From Lewinellaceae bacterium (GTDB taxonomy: Bacteria; Bacteroidota; Bacteroidia; Chitinophagales; Saprospiraceae): a stretch of 64,000 nucleotides of DNA. The notes under the pieces are model-generated. The model did no database searches. It saw only the letters and a program-made list of their open reading frames with translations, and was not told the DNA's origin. Every line of letters starts with the position of its first letter. Position 1 is the stretch's first letter. The stretch spans positions 1,815,001 through 1,879,000 of the forward strand of contig JACJXX010000001.1 of assembly GCA_020636435.1 (NCBI GenBank), given 5' to 3'. The position numbers were made by a program, and so were the translations under genes. Positions 1 through 8,944 of this stretch are shown one piece after another.

Positions 1-6
1 CGGATG

Positions 7-37
7 CAAATGTAAGTCAATTTTCGCAACTTCGCAA
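7..37 (-). promoter_or_regulatory. Leftward Bacteroidota-type promoter
   Basis: On the minus strand there is a TACATTTG box (plus strand CAAATGTA at 7-14), a match to the Bacteroidota -7 consensus TAnnTTTG. It is preceded after 20 bp by TTG (plus strand CAA at 35-37), the -33 element. It should drive a gene that lies to the left of the window. A second copy lies at 98-128. Confidence 0.55.
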
Positions 38-97
38 GTTTTTCTCAAAAAAATCCTGACGGGCTTTTTCATCAGTTGCTTTCCTGCGAAGCGGCTG

Positions 98-128
98 CAA
101 ATGTAAGAGGGCAAATATTGCTGTGCAA
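98..128 (-). promoter_or_regulatory. Second leftward Bacteroidota-type promoter
   Basis: The minus strand reads TTG, 20 bp, TACATTTG (plus strand CAAATGTA at 98-105 and CAA at 126-128). Spacing and -7 sequence are identical to the copy at 7-37, so the unseen leftward gene probably has tandem promoters. The rest of 1-384 holds no convincing gene. Confidence 0.5.
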
Positions 129-187
129 CCTTTTTGCAAGAAACTTTCAAATATTTTCCGGAATTTCGCAGCGCGGGCGGAAACCAG

Positions 188-236
188 GATGTTGTTTGTT
201 GTTCGTTGTTCGTTGTTCGTTGTTTGTTGTTTGTCC
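188..236. repeat. Heptamer tandem array
   Basis: Six or so imperfect copies of a 7-bp unit, TTGTTTG or TTGTTCG. The open frames across it are repeat artefacts. A very similar array lies at 45401-45447. The flanking sequence up to the gene at 385 shows nothing else I recognise. Confidence 0.8.
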
Positions 237-384
237 CACTACGCCTTTCAAGCCGGGGCGTTGCAACCGGGCTTCCGGCAAAATCCTGGCGTGATCCCAG
301 CCAAGACGTCATCGCCAGCTGCGATCGGCTTAAAAACCAGCGTGCGCTGCCTAATGCATCAAATCTAATAATCAATAACCAACC

Positions 385-690
385 ATGTTTGTCATCCTTA
401 TATCCATAGTAATAGGCTTGTTTGTCGCCATGTTGTTTGTAAACATCTACTTTCGGGTGAAAGTGCTGCGCACTTACCGCAAGCTGGTCGAAAACCAGGT
501 GGAGTTCGGCGCAGCCCACCTGTTCAACCGGGAAAAGATGGAAGCCGAGGTCATGCCCTTATACCCTCACATGCGCAAAGAGATCGAAACATTTGTCAGC
601 CACCTGCGCTATTCCATACGCATGGCGACGGTGCTCATCACCCTGATCACCTTGTTTGGCGCCATTTTGATGTATTTCCGGGAACAGTAG
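385..690 (+). CDS. Small two-helix membrane protein, unknown function
   Basis: The 101-residue product has a hydrophobic helix at about residues 2-23, a charged middle (about 27-75) and a second hydrophobic helix near the C-terminus (about 79-97). It therefore probably sits in the inner membrane as a hairpin with a soluble loop. I do not recognise a family. It is transcribed alone. A TACTTTTG box lies just after it at 713-720, upstream of the oxidoreductase gene. Codon use and G+C resemble the neighbours, which supports a real gene. Confidence 0.6.
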   Translation: MFVILISIVIGLFVAMLFVNIYFRVKVLRTYRKLVENQVEFGAAHLFNREKMEAEVMPLYPHMRKEIETFVSHLRYSIRMATVLITLITLFGAILMYFREQ

Positions 691-748
691 CCGGGCAGTT
701 GTCGAATTTCTTTTACTTTTGAGCCGGCCAAATGGCAATGACAAAAAA

Positions 749-862
749 GGCTACCATTCTAAAGGTTGGACAGCCGCGTACATCGTACACGCCCAGGGTT
801 CCCATTAGGCTTGTACATCGTACACAACCCCAGCCGTTTTGTCCAACGTTAGACGGGCAGCC
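749..862. repeat. Dispersed palindromic repeat, GGCTACC family, copy 1
   Basis: A 114-bp element whose ends are imperfect inverted repeats. The left end is GGCTACC-n2-TCTAA-n-GTTGGACA and the right end is its complement. The interior carries GTACATCGTACAC-like motifs twice. It sits in the leader of the oxidoreductase gene, and its last bases overlap the spurious upstream extension of that frame. Related copies are at 7452-7576, 11104-11228 and, degenerate, about 47700-47860. Confidence 0.75.
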
Positions 863-880
863 AAAAAAAATAATCAGCTT

Positions 881-1873
881 ATGCTTAAGATAGGCCTATT
901 GGGCGCCGGGCACCTGGGAAAGATTCATCTCAAATGTATTCAGCTGGCGGCGGAAACCTACGAACTTGCCGGATTCTACGACCCCGACGACGACGCGGCC
1001 CGCCAGGCCGAAGAACAATCCGGCGCCCGGCGCTGGGCCCGGCTCGACGAACTGCTGGACGCGGTCGATGTCGTAGATATTGTGACGCCTACGACCACCC
1101 ACTTTGAAGTGGCTTCCCGGGCGATAAAGAAAGGCAAGCATATATTTATAGAGAAACCCCTGGCCAACACCCTCGGAGAGGCCGGCCGGCTGCTGGAGCT
1201 TTGCCGGGAGTATGGCGTCAAAGCCCAGGTCGGGCACGTAGAGCGGTTCAACCCCGCCCTGCTCGCGTTGAATAATATGCCCCTTGCCCCGATGTTCATC
1301 GAAGCTCACCGGCTGGCCGTGTTCAACCCGAGAGGCACCGACGTATCCGTCATCCTCGACCTGATGATCCACGACCTGGACATCGTGCTCAGCCTGGTGC
1401 GGTCGAAAGTGAAATTCGTCAGCGCCAGCGGAGTGCCCGTGGTAAGCGATACGGCCGATATTTGCAACGCCCGCATCGAATTCGAGAACGGCTGCGTGGC
1501 CAACCTCACTGCCAGCCGCATATCGCTGAAACAGATGCGCAAGCTGCGCCTTTTTCAAAAAGACGCTTACATCAGCCTCGACTTCCTGGACAAAGAAGCT
1601 CAGGTGGTCCGCCTTTTTGATAAGGAGAGCGACAGCCCTTCGACCGACAACCTGCTGGAACTCGAAACCCCGCACGGCAAAAAATACATCCACCTTTCCA
1701 TGCCGCAAATAGAACCGGCGAACGCCATAAAGATGGAACTGGAGGCTTTCGCCGAAAGCATCCTGCAGGACAAACGGCCGGTGGTCAGCATCGAGGACGG
1801 ATATGCAGCGCTTAAGCTGGCCCATCAGATCATCGATGAAATGGAACAAAGGGAGCATTCGTTGATGGGTTGA
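881..1873 (+). CDS. Gfo/Idh/MocA family NAD(P)-dependent oxidoreductase
   Basis: The 330-residue protein starts with a Rossmann fold. The glycine motif GAGHLG is at residues 8-13, the acidic end of the second strand follows (YDPDDD, about 33-38), and the family EKP motif with its structural lysine is at 91-93. The C-terminal alpha/beta substrate domain follows. Members oxidise or reduce sugars, inositol, biliverdin and similar substrates; the substrate cannot be told here. I chose ATG 881 rather than the upstream TTG at 839. The fold begins immediately after 881, and the extra 14 codons lie in the GGCTACC repeat. The lipoprotein gene follows 30 bp downstream. Confidence 0.85.
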   Translation: MLKIGLLGAGHLGKIHLKCIQLAAETYELAGFYDPDDDAARQAEEQSGARRWARLDELLDAVDVVDIVTPTTTHFEVASRAIKKGKHIFIEKPLANTLGEAGRLLELCREYGVKAQVGHVERFNPALLALNNMPLAPMFIEAHRLAVFNPRGTDVSVILDLMIHDLDIVLSLVRSKVKFVSASGVPVVSDTADICNARIEFENGCVANLTASRISLKQMRKLRLFQKDAYISLDFLDKEAQVVRLFDKESDSPSTDNLLELETPHGKKYIHLSMPQIEPANAIKMELEAFAESILQDKRPVVSIEDGYAALKLAHQIIDEMEQREHSLMG

Positions 1874-1903
1874 TAATTATTAAATCATTATCAGGTTAAA
1901 GCT

Positions 1904-2800
1904 ATGAAAATCAAAATGAAAAAATGTACGGGCATGGTGTTGGTGGCAGCGGCTGCGTTGGCGGCCTGCGATGTCGTCAACCCGGAAGAAGGCATCCCGG
2001 CCTACATTTATGTGCCGAATTTCGAATTGCAAACCAACAGCACTGCCGAGGGCAGCAGCTCGGAAAAGATCACCGATGTATGGCTCAACCTCGACGGAGG
2101 CTTTCTCGGCGCTTATACCCTGCCTGCCCTGATCCCGGTGCTGGAAACCGGGAACCGGGAGATCATACTGCAGGCCGGCATCAAAGACAACGGCATCAAT
2201 TCATCGCCGGAGATTTATCCGTTTTACGAATCTGTCACCTATGCCGCCGCGTTGGCCCCCGATGTAGTGGATACCATACGCCCCGTTATCGGCTACCTGG
2301 AAACAGCGAAATTTGCCTTTATTGAGAATTTCGAACGCAGCGCCCATCTGTTTCAGGATATTGTGGGGCGGGGAAACGCCGGGCAAATCCAACTCGTGGC
2401 CGAAGGCGCCTTTGAGGGGGGACAGTCTTTGCGGATCAGGCTGGACTCATCCAGCTCAATTGTGGAAGTGGCGACCAATGAGCGTTTTGGCGGGCTTGCC
2501 AGCCAAAGCCCGCTGGTTTACCTGGAAGTCAACTACCGCTCTGACGTTCCGGTGGTCTTCGGCATTATCGGCCACGACATCAACGGACAGCCCTCCCAGG
2601 GCGACGTCGCCCTGGATCCGGGATTCAGCCCGCGGGAAGACTGGAACAAAATTTATTTCAACCTCTCCCGCCTGATCGCACAGGTAAACCGGGAGGAGTA
2701 CCAGATCGTCCTGCAGGCTTTCATCCCTATTGAAAACGGGAAGCTGACCAGGGAATCGGCCGATGTGTGGCTGGACAATATTAAACTGGTGCACTTTTGA
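1904..2800 (+). CDS. Secreted lipoprotein, unknown function
   Basis: A 298-residue protein with a lipoprotein signal peptide: Lys-rich start, hydrophobic core, and lipobox LAAC with the cysteine at about residue 22. Two beta-rich parts follow. The C-terminal part (about 145-298) begins with a FENFERS-like segment and ends in VWLDNIKLV. That pattern is common in jelly-roll carbohydrate-binding or concanavalin-like modules, but I cannot assign a family. It is 30 bp behind the oxidoreductase, so probably co-transcribed, and exported to an outer membrane face. Confidence 0.75.
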   Translation: MKIKMKKCTGMVLVAAAALAACDVVNPEEGIPAYIYVPNFELQTNSTAEGSSSEKITDVWLNLDGGFLGAYTLPALIPVLETGNREIILQAGIKDNGINSSPEIYPFYESVTYAAALAPDVVDTIRPVIGYLETAKFAFIENFERSAHLFQDIVGRGNAGQIQLVAEGAFEGGQSLRIRLDSSSSIVEVATNERFGGLASQSPLVYLEVNYRSDVPVVFGIIGHDINGQPSQGDVALDPGFSPREDWNKIYFNLSRLIAQVNREEYQIVLQAFIPIENGKLTRESADVWLDNIKLVHF

Positions 2801-2804
2801 GGGG

Positions 2805-2905
2805 GAGGCGTGAAGGTGGGTGAAGGTGTAAGCGTGTAAAGGTGTAAAGGTGTAGGCGGCCGTTTTCATTTACACCTTTACACCTACGCACTTTTACACT
2901 TCTTT
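2805..2905. repeat. Octamer array folding into an inverted repeat
   Basis: Units such as GTGTAAAG recur with an 8-bp period starting a few bases after the lipoprotein stop. They then recur in inverted orientation (CTTTACAC) after a GGCGGCCG core. The whole can fold into a long imperfect hairpin and may act as a transcript end. It fills most of the gap before the sugar transferase. Confidence 0.6.
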
Positions 2906-2937
2906 ACTTCATCCCAGCAACTAACTACACAACGACT

Positions 2938-4365
2938 ATGCTACAAAACATGACCCGGCGGCGCCGCAGGCATACCTTGTTATACAGCGTTGCCGATTTT
3001 ATAACTGCGATGCTGTCCTGGGCTTGTTTTTTTCTGTACCGCAAAAACCTGGAAGGGGCGGCGCTGGACTGGAGCATTCTCTACGACGCCAACTTCTGGT
3101 ACGGCGTAGTGGTCATTCCCACCGGCTGGCTGTTGTTCTATTCCATTTTCGACCAGTACAACGACATTTATCGCCTCTCCCGCCTGGCTACCCTCACCCG
3201 GACGTTCTTCCTCAGCTTCTTCGGGGTGCTCTTCCTGTTTTTCACCCTCATACTGGATGACGTCGTCACCAACTACACCACCTATTACAACTCTTTCGTT
3301 ACCCTTTTTGCCCTCCACTTTACCCTCACGTCAACCGTGCGCATGGTACTGCTCACCCAGGCCAGCCGGCGGCTGAAGGCGGGGCAGATCACCTACAACA
3401 CCCTGCTCATCGGCGGCAACCAGAACGCCCTGGAATTGTACCAGGAAATCTCCGGCCGGGAAAAGGGGCTGGGATACAAATTTATCGGCTTTGTGGAAGT
3501 CAACGGGCAGGAAAAAAGCGAACTGGCCGAGCACCTTCCCGCCCTGGGCCCGCTGGAAGAACTGGAGCCCGTCATTCGGGAATACAATATTGAAGAGGCC
3601 ATCATAGCCATAGAAACCTCAGAGCACAACCGCCTCCGCGAAATCTTGAATGTCCTCTTCGATTTCGAAGAGGTGCTCGTCAAGATCATACCGGACATGT
3701 ACGACATCATGCTCGGCACCGTGAAGATGAACCACGTCTTCGGCGCGGTGCTCATCGAAATAGAACAGGGGCTGATGCCCAAATGGCAACGCCTGGTCAA
3801 ACGCCTCATAGACGTAACCGTAGCGGCGCTCCTGCTTTTTGCCTTATCGCCTTTGTATTTGTACATTGCTATTCGCGTTCGCCTGTCCTCGCCGGGGCCC
3901 ATTTTATTCCGGCAGCAGCGCATCGGTTTGAACAACAAGCCCTTTACCATCTACAAATTCCGGTCGATGTTTACCGACGCCGAGAAAAATGGGCCCCAAT
4001 TGTCGCACGACAACGACAACCGCTGCACGCCCTGGGGCGGCGTCATGCGCAAATGGCGGCTGGACGAACTGCCTCAGTTCTGGAACGTCCTCAGAGGAGA
4101 CATGTCGCTCGTGGGCCCGCGCCCCGAGCGCAGGCATTACATAGAACAGATCATGAAGCTGGCCCCTCATTACAAACACCTCCTGAAGGTACGCCCCGGC
4201 ATTACCTCCTGGGGGCAGGTCAAATACGGCTACGCTTCCAACATCGAGCAGATGCTGCAACGCCTGAAGTTCGATATACTGTACATCGAGAATATGTCCC
4301 TTGCTCTGGACTTCAAAATCCTGTTTTACACGGTGCTGGTTTTGTTGCAGGGGAAGGGGAAGTGA
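2938..4365 (+). CDS. Polyprenyl-phosphate sugar phosphotransferase (exopolysaccharide initiating transferase)
   Basis: A 475-residue inner-membrane enzyme. Four to five hydrophobic helices lie in residues 10-150, and a CoA-binding-like Rossmann segment (LLIGGNQNALELY) lies at about 155-230. Near residue 283 a further helix opens the bacterial sugar transferase domain, which carries KRLIDV, SPGPILFRQQRIG, KFRSM and the strongly conserved LDELPQFWNVLRGDMS and VGPRPE blocks. This is the WbaP/WcaJ type, which moves a sugar-1-phosphate from a nucleotide sugar to undecaprenyl phosphate to start polysaccharide synthesis. No other polysaccharide genes are nearby, so it may serve a remote cluster. Confidence 0.92.
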   Translation: MLQNMTRRRRRHTLLYSVADFITAMLSWACFFLYRKNLEGAALDWSILYDANFWYGVVVIPTGWLLFYSIFDQYNDIYRLSRLATLTRTFFLSFFGVLFLFFTLILDDVVTNYTTYYNSFVTLFALHFTLTSTVRMVLLTQASRRLKAGQITYNTLLIGGNQNALELYQEISGREKGLGYKFIGFVEVNGQEKSELAEHLPALGPLEELEPVIREYNIEEAIIAIETSEHNRLREILNVLFDFEEVLVKIIPDMYDIMLGTVKMNHVFGAVLIEIEQGLMPKWQRLVKRLIDVTVAALLLFALSPLYLYIAIRVRLSSPGPILFRQQRIGLNNKPFTIYKFRSMFTDAEKNGPQLSHDNDNRCTPWGGVMRKWRLDELPQFWNVLRGDMSLVGPRPERRHYIEQIMKLAPHYKHLLKVRPGITSWGQVKYGYASNIEQMLQRLKFDILYIENMSLALDFKILFYTVLVLLQGKGK

Positions 4366-4373
4366 GGGGGAAT

Positions 4374-4495
4374 TATACACTGATACATTGACACACTGAT
4401 ACACTGACACACTGATACACTGATACACTGATACACTGATACACTGATACACTGACACACTGGCACACTGATACACTGATACACTGCTCTCCAAA
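4374..4495. repeat. Octamer tandem array (CACTGATA/CACTGACA)
   Basis: About 15 copies of an 8-bp unit, CACTGATA or CACTGACA, starting 10 bp after the sugar-transferase stop. The same unit is expanded again at 18789-18925. There are no unique spacers, so it is not a CRISPR array. Reading frames across it on either strand are artefacts. Confidence 0.9.
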
Positions 4496-4564
4496 ACACA
4501 ACCATGCAACCTCCACCCCCCAATTCCCGTTTCTAAGAAGAAAATTCAAAAAGCGGCTTTAAAT

Positions 4565-7423
4565 ATGACAGCAACAGAAACAGAGCGGCCATTCGAGCGC
4601 GTTCCCGGCGACCCGATCGAGGCACAGATTTTCACGCTCAGCAACGGCATGAAGCTCTACATGAGCGTCAACCCCAGAGAACCGCGCATTTATACCAATA
4701 TAGTCGTGCGGGCCGGTTCGAAGCAAGACCCGCCGGACACCACCGGCCTGGCCCACTACATGGAGCACATGCTTTTCAAGGGCACCAGCCGGATCGGGGC
4801 CCTGGATTGGGAACGGGAAGCTCCTTACCTGGAGAAAATATCCGAGCTGTTCGAGCGCCACCGCCAGGCCGGCTCCTCCGAAGAACGGGCGCGAATTTAC
4901 CGGGAGATCGACCGCTTGTCGGTTGAGGCCGCAGCGCTGGTGGCCCCCAACGAATACGACCGGCTGGCCAGCGCTATCGGCGCCCGCCACACCAATGCCT
5001 ACACCTGGGTAGAACAGACGGTGTACGTCAACGACATCCCATCCAACGAGTTGCAGCGATGGATGCAACTGGAGTCGGAGCGCTTCCGCATGATGGCCCT
5101 CCGGCTTTTCCACACCGAACTGGAGACCGTTTACGAAGAATTCAACATCGGGCAGGATCAGGATATGCGCAAGGCCAACAAGGCCATCCGGGAGGCGCTC
5201 TTTCCCCGCCATCCCTACGGCGCCCAGACCACCATTGGGTCGGCCGAGCATTTGAAGAACCCCTCCCAGGCGAAAATACAGGAGTTTTTCCGCACCTATT
5301 ACGTGCCCAACAACATGGCCGTCGTGCTCTCCGGAGACTTCGACCCCGAAGCTGCCGCCCGGCTGGCCGAGCGGTACTTCGGCTCCTACCGCCCTGCCCC
5401 GGTGCCCCCTTTTGAATACCCGGAACAGCCTCCGATAGAAAGCCCTGTCCGCAAAGAGGCCTTTGGGCAGCAGGCCGCCTATGTAGATATCGCCTGGCGG
5501 TTCGGCGGCGCCCGTACGAACGACCCGCTGATGCTGACGATCATCAAGGAGCTGTTTTACAACTACCAGGCGGGCCTGCTCGACCTGAACCTCAACCAGC
5601 AGCAACGCGTTCTCAATGCCAATGCCTGGGTATGGACTTACGAAGACTTCTCGGCTTTCGGCCTCTACGGCAAACCCCGCGAGGGGCAAAGCCTGGAAGA
5701 GGTGGAAGCCCTGCTGCTGGGCGAGGCAGAAAAGCTGAAACGCGGGGAATTTGAAGACTGGCTCCTGGAGGCAGTGATCAGAGACCTCCGCCTGACGGAC
5801 ATCAAGGGCAACGAATCCAACCACTCCCGGGTGGATATGATGGCGCAGGCTTTCATTCTGGGCCTCGACTGGGCGCGCATGGTAGGGCGGTTCGGCTTTT
5901 GGGAATCTCTGGCCAAGGAGGACATTACCGCTTTTGCCAATCAATACCTGAATGACAACTACGCGGTAGTGTACAAACAACAAGGCCAGGACCCCAATGT
6001 CGTCAAGGTAGAAAAACCGCCCATCAGTACGATAAACCTCCGGCGCGAAGCCCTTTCCGAGTTCGGCAAGAGCTTCCTGGCTCAAATACCCTCTCCTCTG
6101 CAACCCCAGTTTGCCGAATTCGACAAGCTGATCAGCCACAGCGAACTGCGGCCCGGCCTGTGGCTCGACCATGTCCGCAATGAAGACAATGAGCTGTTCC
6201 GGCTGGATTACGTCTTTGAAATGGGAAAGGCCCACAGCCGGCTGCTGCCTCTGGCATTTATCTATCTTCCTTACCTGGGTACCAGCCGCTATCCGGCAGC
6301 CGCCCTGCAACGGGAGTTTTACCGCTTGGGCCTGTCGTTTGACCTCAACTGCGGCACGGAGCATTCCTATCTCACCATCAGCGGCCTGGACGAATCTTTG
6401 GAAGAAGGGCTGCGGCTGGTAGAACACCTGCTGGCCGAACTGAAAGAAGACGCGCCGGCCCTGAAGAATGCCGTCGCTGACATCCTGGCCAAACGGGCCA
6501 ATGCCCGAAAAGACCGCCGGCATGTACTGCGCAGCGCCATGGCCAACTATGCCCGTTATGGCGGTGATTCCCCCTTCAACTACCGGCTGTCGAAGCAAGA
6601 ACTCCAGGAACTCGAACCCAGCCAACTCGCCTCGTGGCTGCGGGGCCTGAACCAATATGAACACCGCTTCCACTACTATGGCCCCCGGCCGGCACAGGAG
6701 GTAAGGCAGATCATCCTGCGCCACCATCGCGCGCCGGAGCGCTTGTCGCCACCGCCGGCGCCCCGCGATTTCTTCCAACTGCCCACCGAGCAGAACGAAG
6801 TCCTTTTCCTCGACTTTCCCATCGTCCAGGCCGATGTCCTGATGGTTTCCCGGGGTACGCCGCATTTCAGCCTGGAGGAGCACCTCATGCGGGAATTCTA
6901 CAACGAGTATTTTGGCTTTGGCATGTCGTCTATTGTCTTTCAGGAAATTCGCGAGGCCAAGGCCCTGGCTTATTCTACCTACGCCTATTACGGCTCGCCC
7001 AGCCAGAAGGAGAAGGCGCACTACCTGGAGGCCTATGTCGGCACCCAGCCCGATAAGTTGCAGGACGCCATTCCTGCCCTTTCCGCCATCATCGAAGAGA
7101 TGCCCCTGGTGCACAGCAAGGCAGAGCAGGCCCGGCAGGCACTGCTTTTGCGCCTGGAAAGCGAGCGCCTTGCGCCGGACCGGGTTTACTGGGAGGCGCG
7201 GGCAGCAGGGCGCCTGGGGTTTGAACGCGACTTGCGCCGCGACCTCTATGGCCACCTTCAGGGCATTGCGGTAGAGGACTTGAAGTGCTTCCAGCAGCAA
7301 CACGTCCGGGGGCGGGCGTTCAAGTACCTCGTGCTGGGCAGCCGGAAGCAGGTCGATTGGGGTTTTCTGGAAAGTATCGGCCCGGTGAGGGAGTTGGGGA
7401 TGGAGGAGGTGTTTGGGGGGTAG
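4565..7423 (+). CDS. M16 family zinc metalloprotease, two-domain, no signal peptide
   Basis: The 952-residue protein resembles pitrilysin/insulinase proteases. The inverted zinc motif is HYMEH (His64, Glu67, His68). The distal glutamate ligand is probably in the TVYEEFN segment near residue 191. About 50 extra residues separate the two compared with the classical spacing, an insertion I believe occurs in some bacterial M16 members. A second, inactive-looking M16 half fills residues 500-952. There is no signal peptide, so it should act in the cytoplasm on short peptides. It stands alone between an octamer array and a repeat-rich gap. The very long opposite-strand frame here is a codon-bias shadow. 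Confidence 0.88.
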   Translation: MTATETERPFERVPGDPIEAQIFTLSNGMKLYMSVNPREPRIYTNIVVRAGSKQDPPDTTGLAHYMEHMLFKGTSRIGALDWEREAPYLEKISELFERHRQAGSSEERARIYREIDRLSVEAAALVAPNEYDRLASAIGARHTNAYTWVEQTVYVNDIPSNELQRWMQLESERFRMMALRLFHTELETVYEEFNIGQDQDMRKANKAIREALFPRHPYGAQTTIGSAEHLKNPSQAKIQEFFRTYYVPNNMAVVLSGDFDPEAAARLAERYFGSYRPAPVPPFEYPEQPPIESPVRKEAFGQQAAYVDIAWRFGGARTNDPLMLTIIKELFYNYQAGLLDLNLNQQQRVLNANAWVWTYEDFSAFGLYGKPREGQSLEEVEALLLGEAEKLKRGEFEDWLLEAVIRDLRLTDIKGNESNHSRVDMMAQAFILGLDWARMVGRFGFWESLAKEDITAFANQYLNDNYAVVYKQQGQDPNVVKVEKPPISTINLRREALSEFGKSFLAQIPSPLQPQFAEFDKLISHSELRPGLWLDHVRNEDNELFRLDYVFEMGKAHSRLLPLAFIYLPYLGTSRYPAAALQREFYRLGLSFDLNCGTEHSYLTISGLDESLEEGLRLVEHLLAELKEDAPALKNAVADILAKRANARKDRRHVLRSAMANYARYGGDSPFNYRLSKQELQELEPSQLASWLRGLNQYEHRFHYYGPRPAQEVRQIILRHHRAPERLSPPPAPRDFFQLPTEQNEVLFLDFPIVQADVLMVSRGTPHFSLEEHLMREFYNEYFGFGMSSIVFQEIREAKALAYSTYAYYGSPSQKEKAHYLEAYVGTQPDKLQDAIPALSAIIEEMPLVHSKAEQARQALLLRLESERLAPDRVYWEARAAGRLGFERDLRRDLYGHLQGIAVEDLKCFQQQHVRGRAFKYLVLGSRKQVDWGFLESIGPVRELGMEEVFGG

Positions 7424-7451
7424 GATGTTCTCGAAGGAATGAGGGGTGAAG

Positions 7452-7576
7452 GGCTACCCGTCTAACGTTGGACAATAGCTGCCGGGGTTGTGTACGGTGT
7501 ACGGGCCCAACGGTGGCGCGGGGTTGTGTACGGTGTACGAAGCACCACCTAGCTGTCCAACCTTAGAACGGTAGCC
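7452..7576. repeat. Dispersed palindromic repeat, GGCTACC family, copy 2
   Basis: A 125-bp element bounded by GGCTACCCGTCTAACG and its near-complement ending GGTAGCC. The interior reads TTGTGTACGGTGTACG twice. It is about 85-90% identical by eye to the copy at 11104-11228. It lies in the 633-bp gap between the protease and rpsF, which holds no gene. Confidence 0.8.
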
Positions 7577-7675
7577 GGGTGAAGTTCCGTTCAGCAGGTA
7601 AATAACTTGTTGGTTGCCCTTCGGCAAGCTCAGGGTGAAATGACCGCTTGGCGTCTCGCCTGACCGGCAGGGAGT

Positions 7676-7770
7676 GTTCAGCGTTCAGTGTCCGAAGTTC
7701 GAAATCACGTCATAAAAGCCTGGTTTTTAGGAAAAATTTGAACGCCGAACACCAAACTTTGAACAGTCCC
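7676..7770. repeat. Dispersed repeat, GTTCA/TTTGAACA-GTCCC family, copy 1
   Basis: The element runs from a GTTCAGCGTTCAGTGTCC side to AACTTTGAACAGTCCC, with a middle containing CGTCATAAAAGCCTGG. The ends are roughly complementary. A copy with the same order of motifs was split by the IS66 element (16674-16702 plus 18459-18519). A shorter one is at 39171-39257. Confidence 0.7.
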
Positions 7771-7781
7771 GGCAGGCAGGG

Positions 7782-7900
7782 GATGGCTGGATGGCTCGCA
7801 GCCGTATAACAATTACCTTAGCTCCACCCATCCAACCATACCTTAAGCACCGCCCGAGCCAACCATCCAACCATACCTTAAGCACCGCCCGAGCCAACCA
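7782..7900. repeat. Short duplicated segment with AAGCACCGCCCGAGCC
   Basis: A 40-bp unit containing CCAACCATACCTTAAGCACC and GCCCGAGCCAACCATC occurs twice in tandem at about 7827-7900. Related units with the motif inverted are at 52120-52260. This is intergenic and noncoding. Confidence 0.6.
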
Positions 7901-7973
7901 TTTTAACCGGACTTCGGCGTGAGCTCAGTCGAACGATCAAAGAGTCGGCATAACAATATAACCCATCCGCTCT

Positions 7974-8003
7974 TTGCAATTCCCCAAATTATCCCTACCT
8001 TTG
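7974..8003 (+). promoter_or_regulatory. Promoter of the rpsF-rpsR-rplI operon
   Basis: TTG at 7974-7976, 19 bp, then TACCTTTG at 7996-8003. This matches the Bacteroidota -33/-7 pattern and lies about 50 bp before the rpsF start, as expected for a strongly expressed ribosomal operon. Confidence 0.7.
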
Positions 8004-8056
8004 CAGCCGCTTAAAAAAGCTCTTTGATTATTAACCTTTAAATATGTCTGATCCAT

Positions 8057-8608
8057 ATGAAGAATTACGAAGTAACCTTCATCGTAGACCCTGTGCTGTC
8101 GGGGGAAGAGATCAAAGCGACAGCTCAGACATATGTCGAACACCTCAAATCGGAGGGGTGCAAAATCGTACATGTGGACGAAATGGGTTTGCGCCAGATG
8201 GCCTACCCGATCAACAAACGCACGTCAGGGGTCTACTACTGCGTTGAATTTGAAGCGCCGAACGGCGAATTTATTGTCAAGATGGAGCTGGCCCTGCGCC
8301 GCGACGAGCGCATCATGCGCTTCCTGACCGTCACGCTGGATAAGTACGGCGTGAAGTACAACGCCGACAAACGCGCCGGCAAAATCGGCAAGGTGAGCAA
8401 GAAAAAGAAGCCTGCCGACGACGGCAAAAAGGATGGCCGCCGGGACGACAGGCGCGACAACCGCCGGGACGACAGGAGGGACAACCGGGACAACCGGGAC
8501 AGCCGGCCTGCCAGGCCAGCCCAGGAGGCTCCCCGGCCAGCTAAAGCTCCTGCTAAAGCAGAACCTGCTAAAGCCGCCGCTGCAGCCGCTGTTGAAGAAG
8601 AGGAATAA
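8057..8608 (+). CDS. rpsF: 30S ribosomal protein S6 with long low-complexity tail
   Basis: Residues 1-115 form the usual S6 domain, which binds 16S rRNA and pairs with S18 on the platform of the small subunit. Typical S6 segments are YEVTFIVDP at the start and LDKYGVKYN near residue 100. The remaining 65 residues are an unusual tail: first lysine-rich, then Arg-Asp repeats (RDDRRDN-like), then Ala-Pro-Lys and a final EEEE. The DNA under the Arg-Asp part is itself repetitive. It is followed by rpsR after 37 bp. No ssb gene lies between them. Confidence 0.95.
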   Translation: MKNYEVTFIVDPVLSGEEIKATAQTYVEHLKSEGCKIVHVDEMGLRQMAYPINKRTSGVYYCVEFEAPNGEFIVKMELALRRDERIMRFLTVTLDKYGVKYNADKRAGKIGKVSKKKKPADDGKKDGRRDDRRDNRRDDRRDNRDNRDSRPARPAQEAPRPAKAPAKAEPAKAAAAAAVEEEE

Positions 8609-8645
8609 GCCCCTCCATCTGTTAATTTCTTAAATTCGCAAGAAA

Positions 8646-8912
8646 ATGGCTTCAAGAGACGATATTAAGTTTCTCAGCAACCCCAAGATCGGGCAAAAGC
8701 GCAAGAAGTACTGCCGCTTTCGCAAATTCGGTATCAAGTATATCGATTACAAGGATCCGGATTTCCTGATGCAGTTTGTCAATGAGCAGGGCAAAATCCT
8801 GCCGCGCCGCATCACCGGCAACTCGCTGAAATACCAGCGCAAAGTGGCTACCGCTATCAAGCGTGCCCGCCACCTGGCCATGTTGCCTTATGTAGCGGAC
8901 CTGCTCAAGTAA
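8646..8912 (+). CDS. rpsR: 30S ribosomal protein S18
   Basis: An 88-residue basic protein with the S18 core, including KYCRFRKFGIKYIDYKD and the C-terminal ITGNSLKYQRKVATAIKRAR block. It binds 16S rRNA together with S6 on the small-subunit platform. Length is normal for the family. It lies 37 bp after rpsF and 32 bp before rplI, all in one operon. Confidence 0.96.
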   Translation: MASRDDIKFLSNPKIGQKRKKYCRFRKFGIKYIDYKDPDFLMQFVNEQGKILPRRITGNSLKYQRKVATAIKRARHLAMLPYVADLLK

Positions 8913-8944
8913 TTTTTTCAACCACCCTTCTAAAACTTAGAAAG

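Noticed and set aside
896..1858. 320-codon minus-strand frame opposite the Gfo/Idh/MocA gene
   Set aside because: No family pattern and no own promoter; typical shadow.
4374..4495. Possible CRISPR array
   Set aside because: Pure 8-bp tandem repetition without unique spacers; same for the other octamer arrays.
4559..7303. 914-codon open frame on the minus strand opposite the M16 protease
   Set aside because: It is a codon-bias shadow of a G+C-rich gene. The plus frame has clear protease motifs and the minus product has none.
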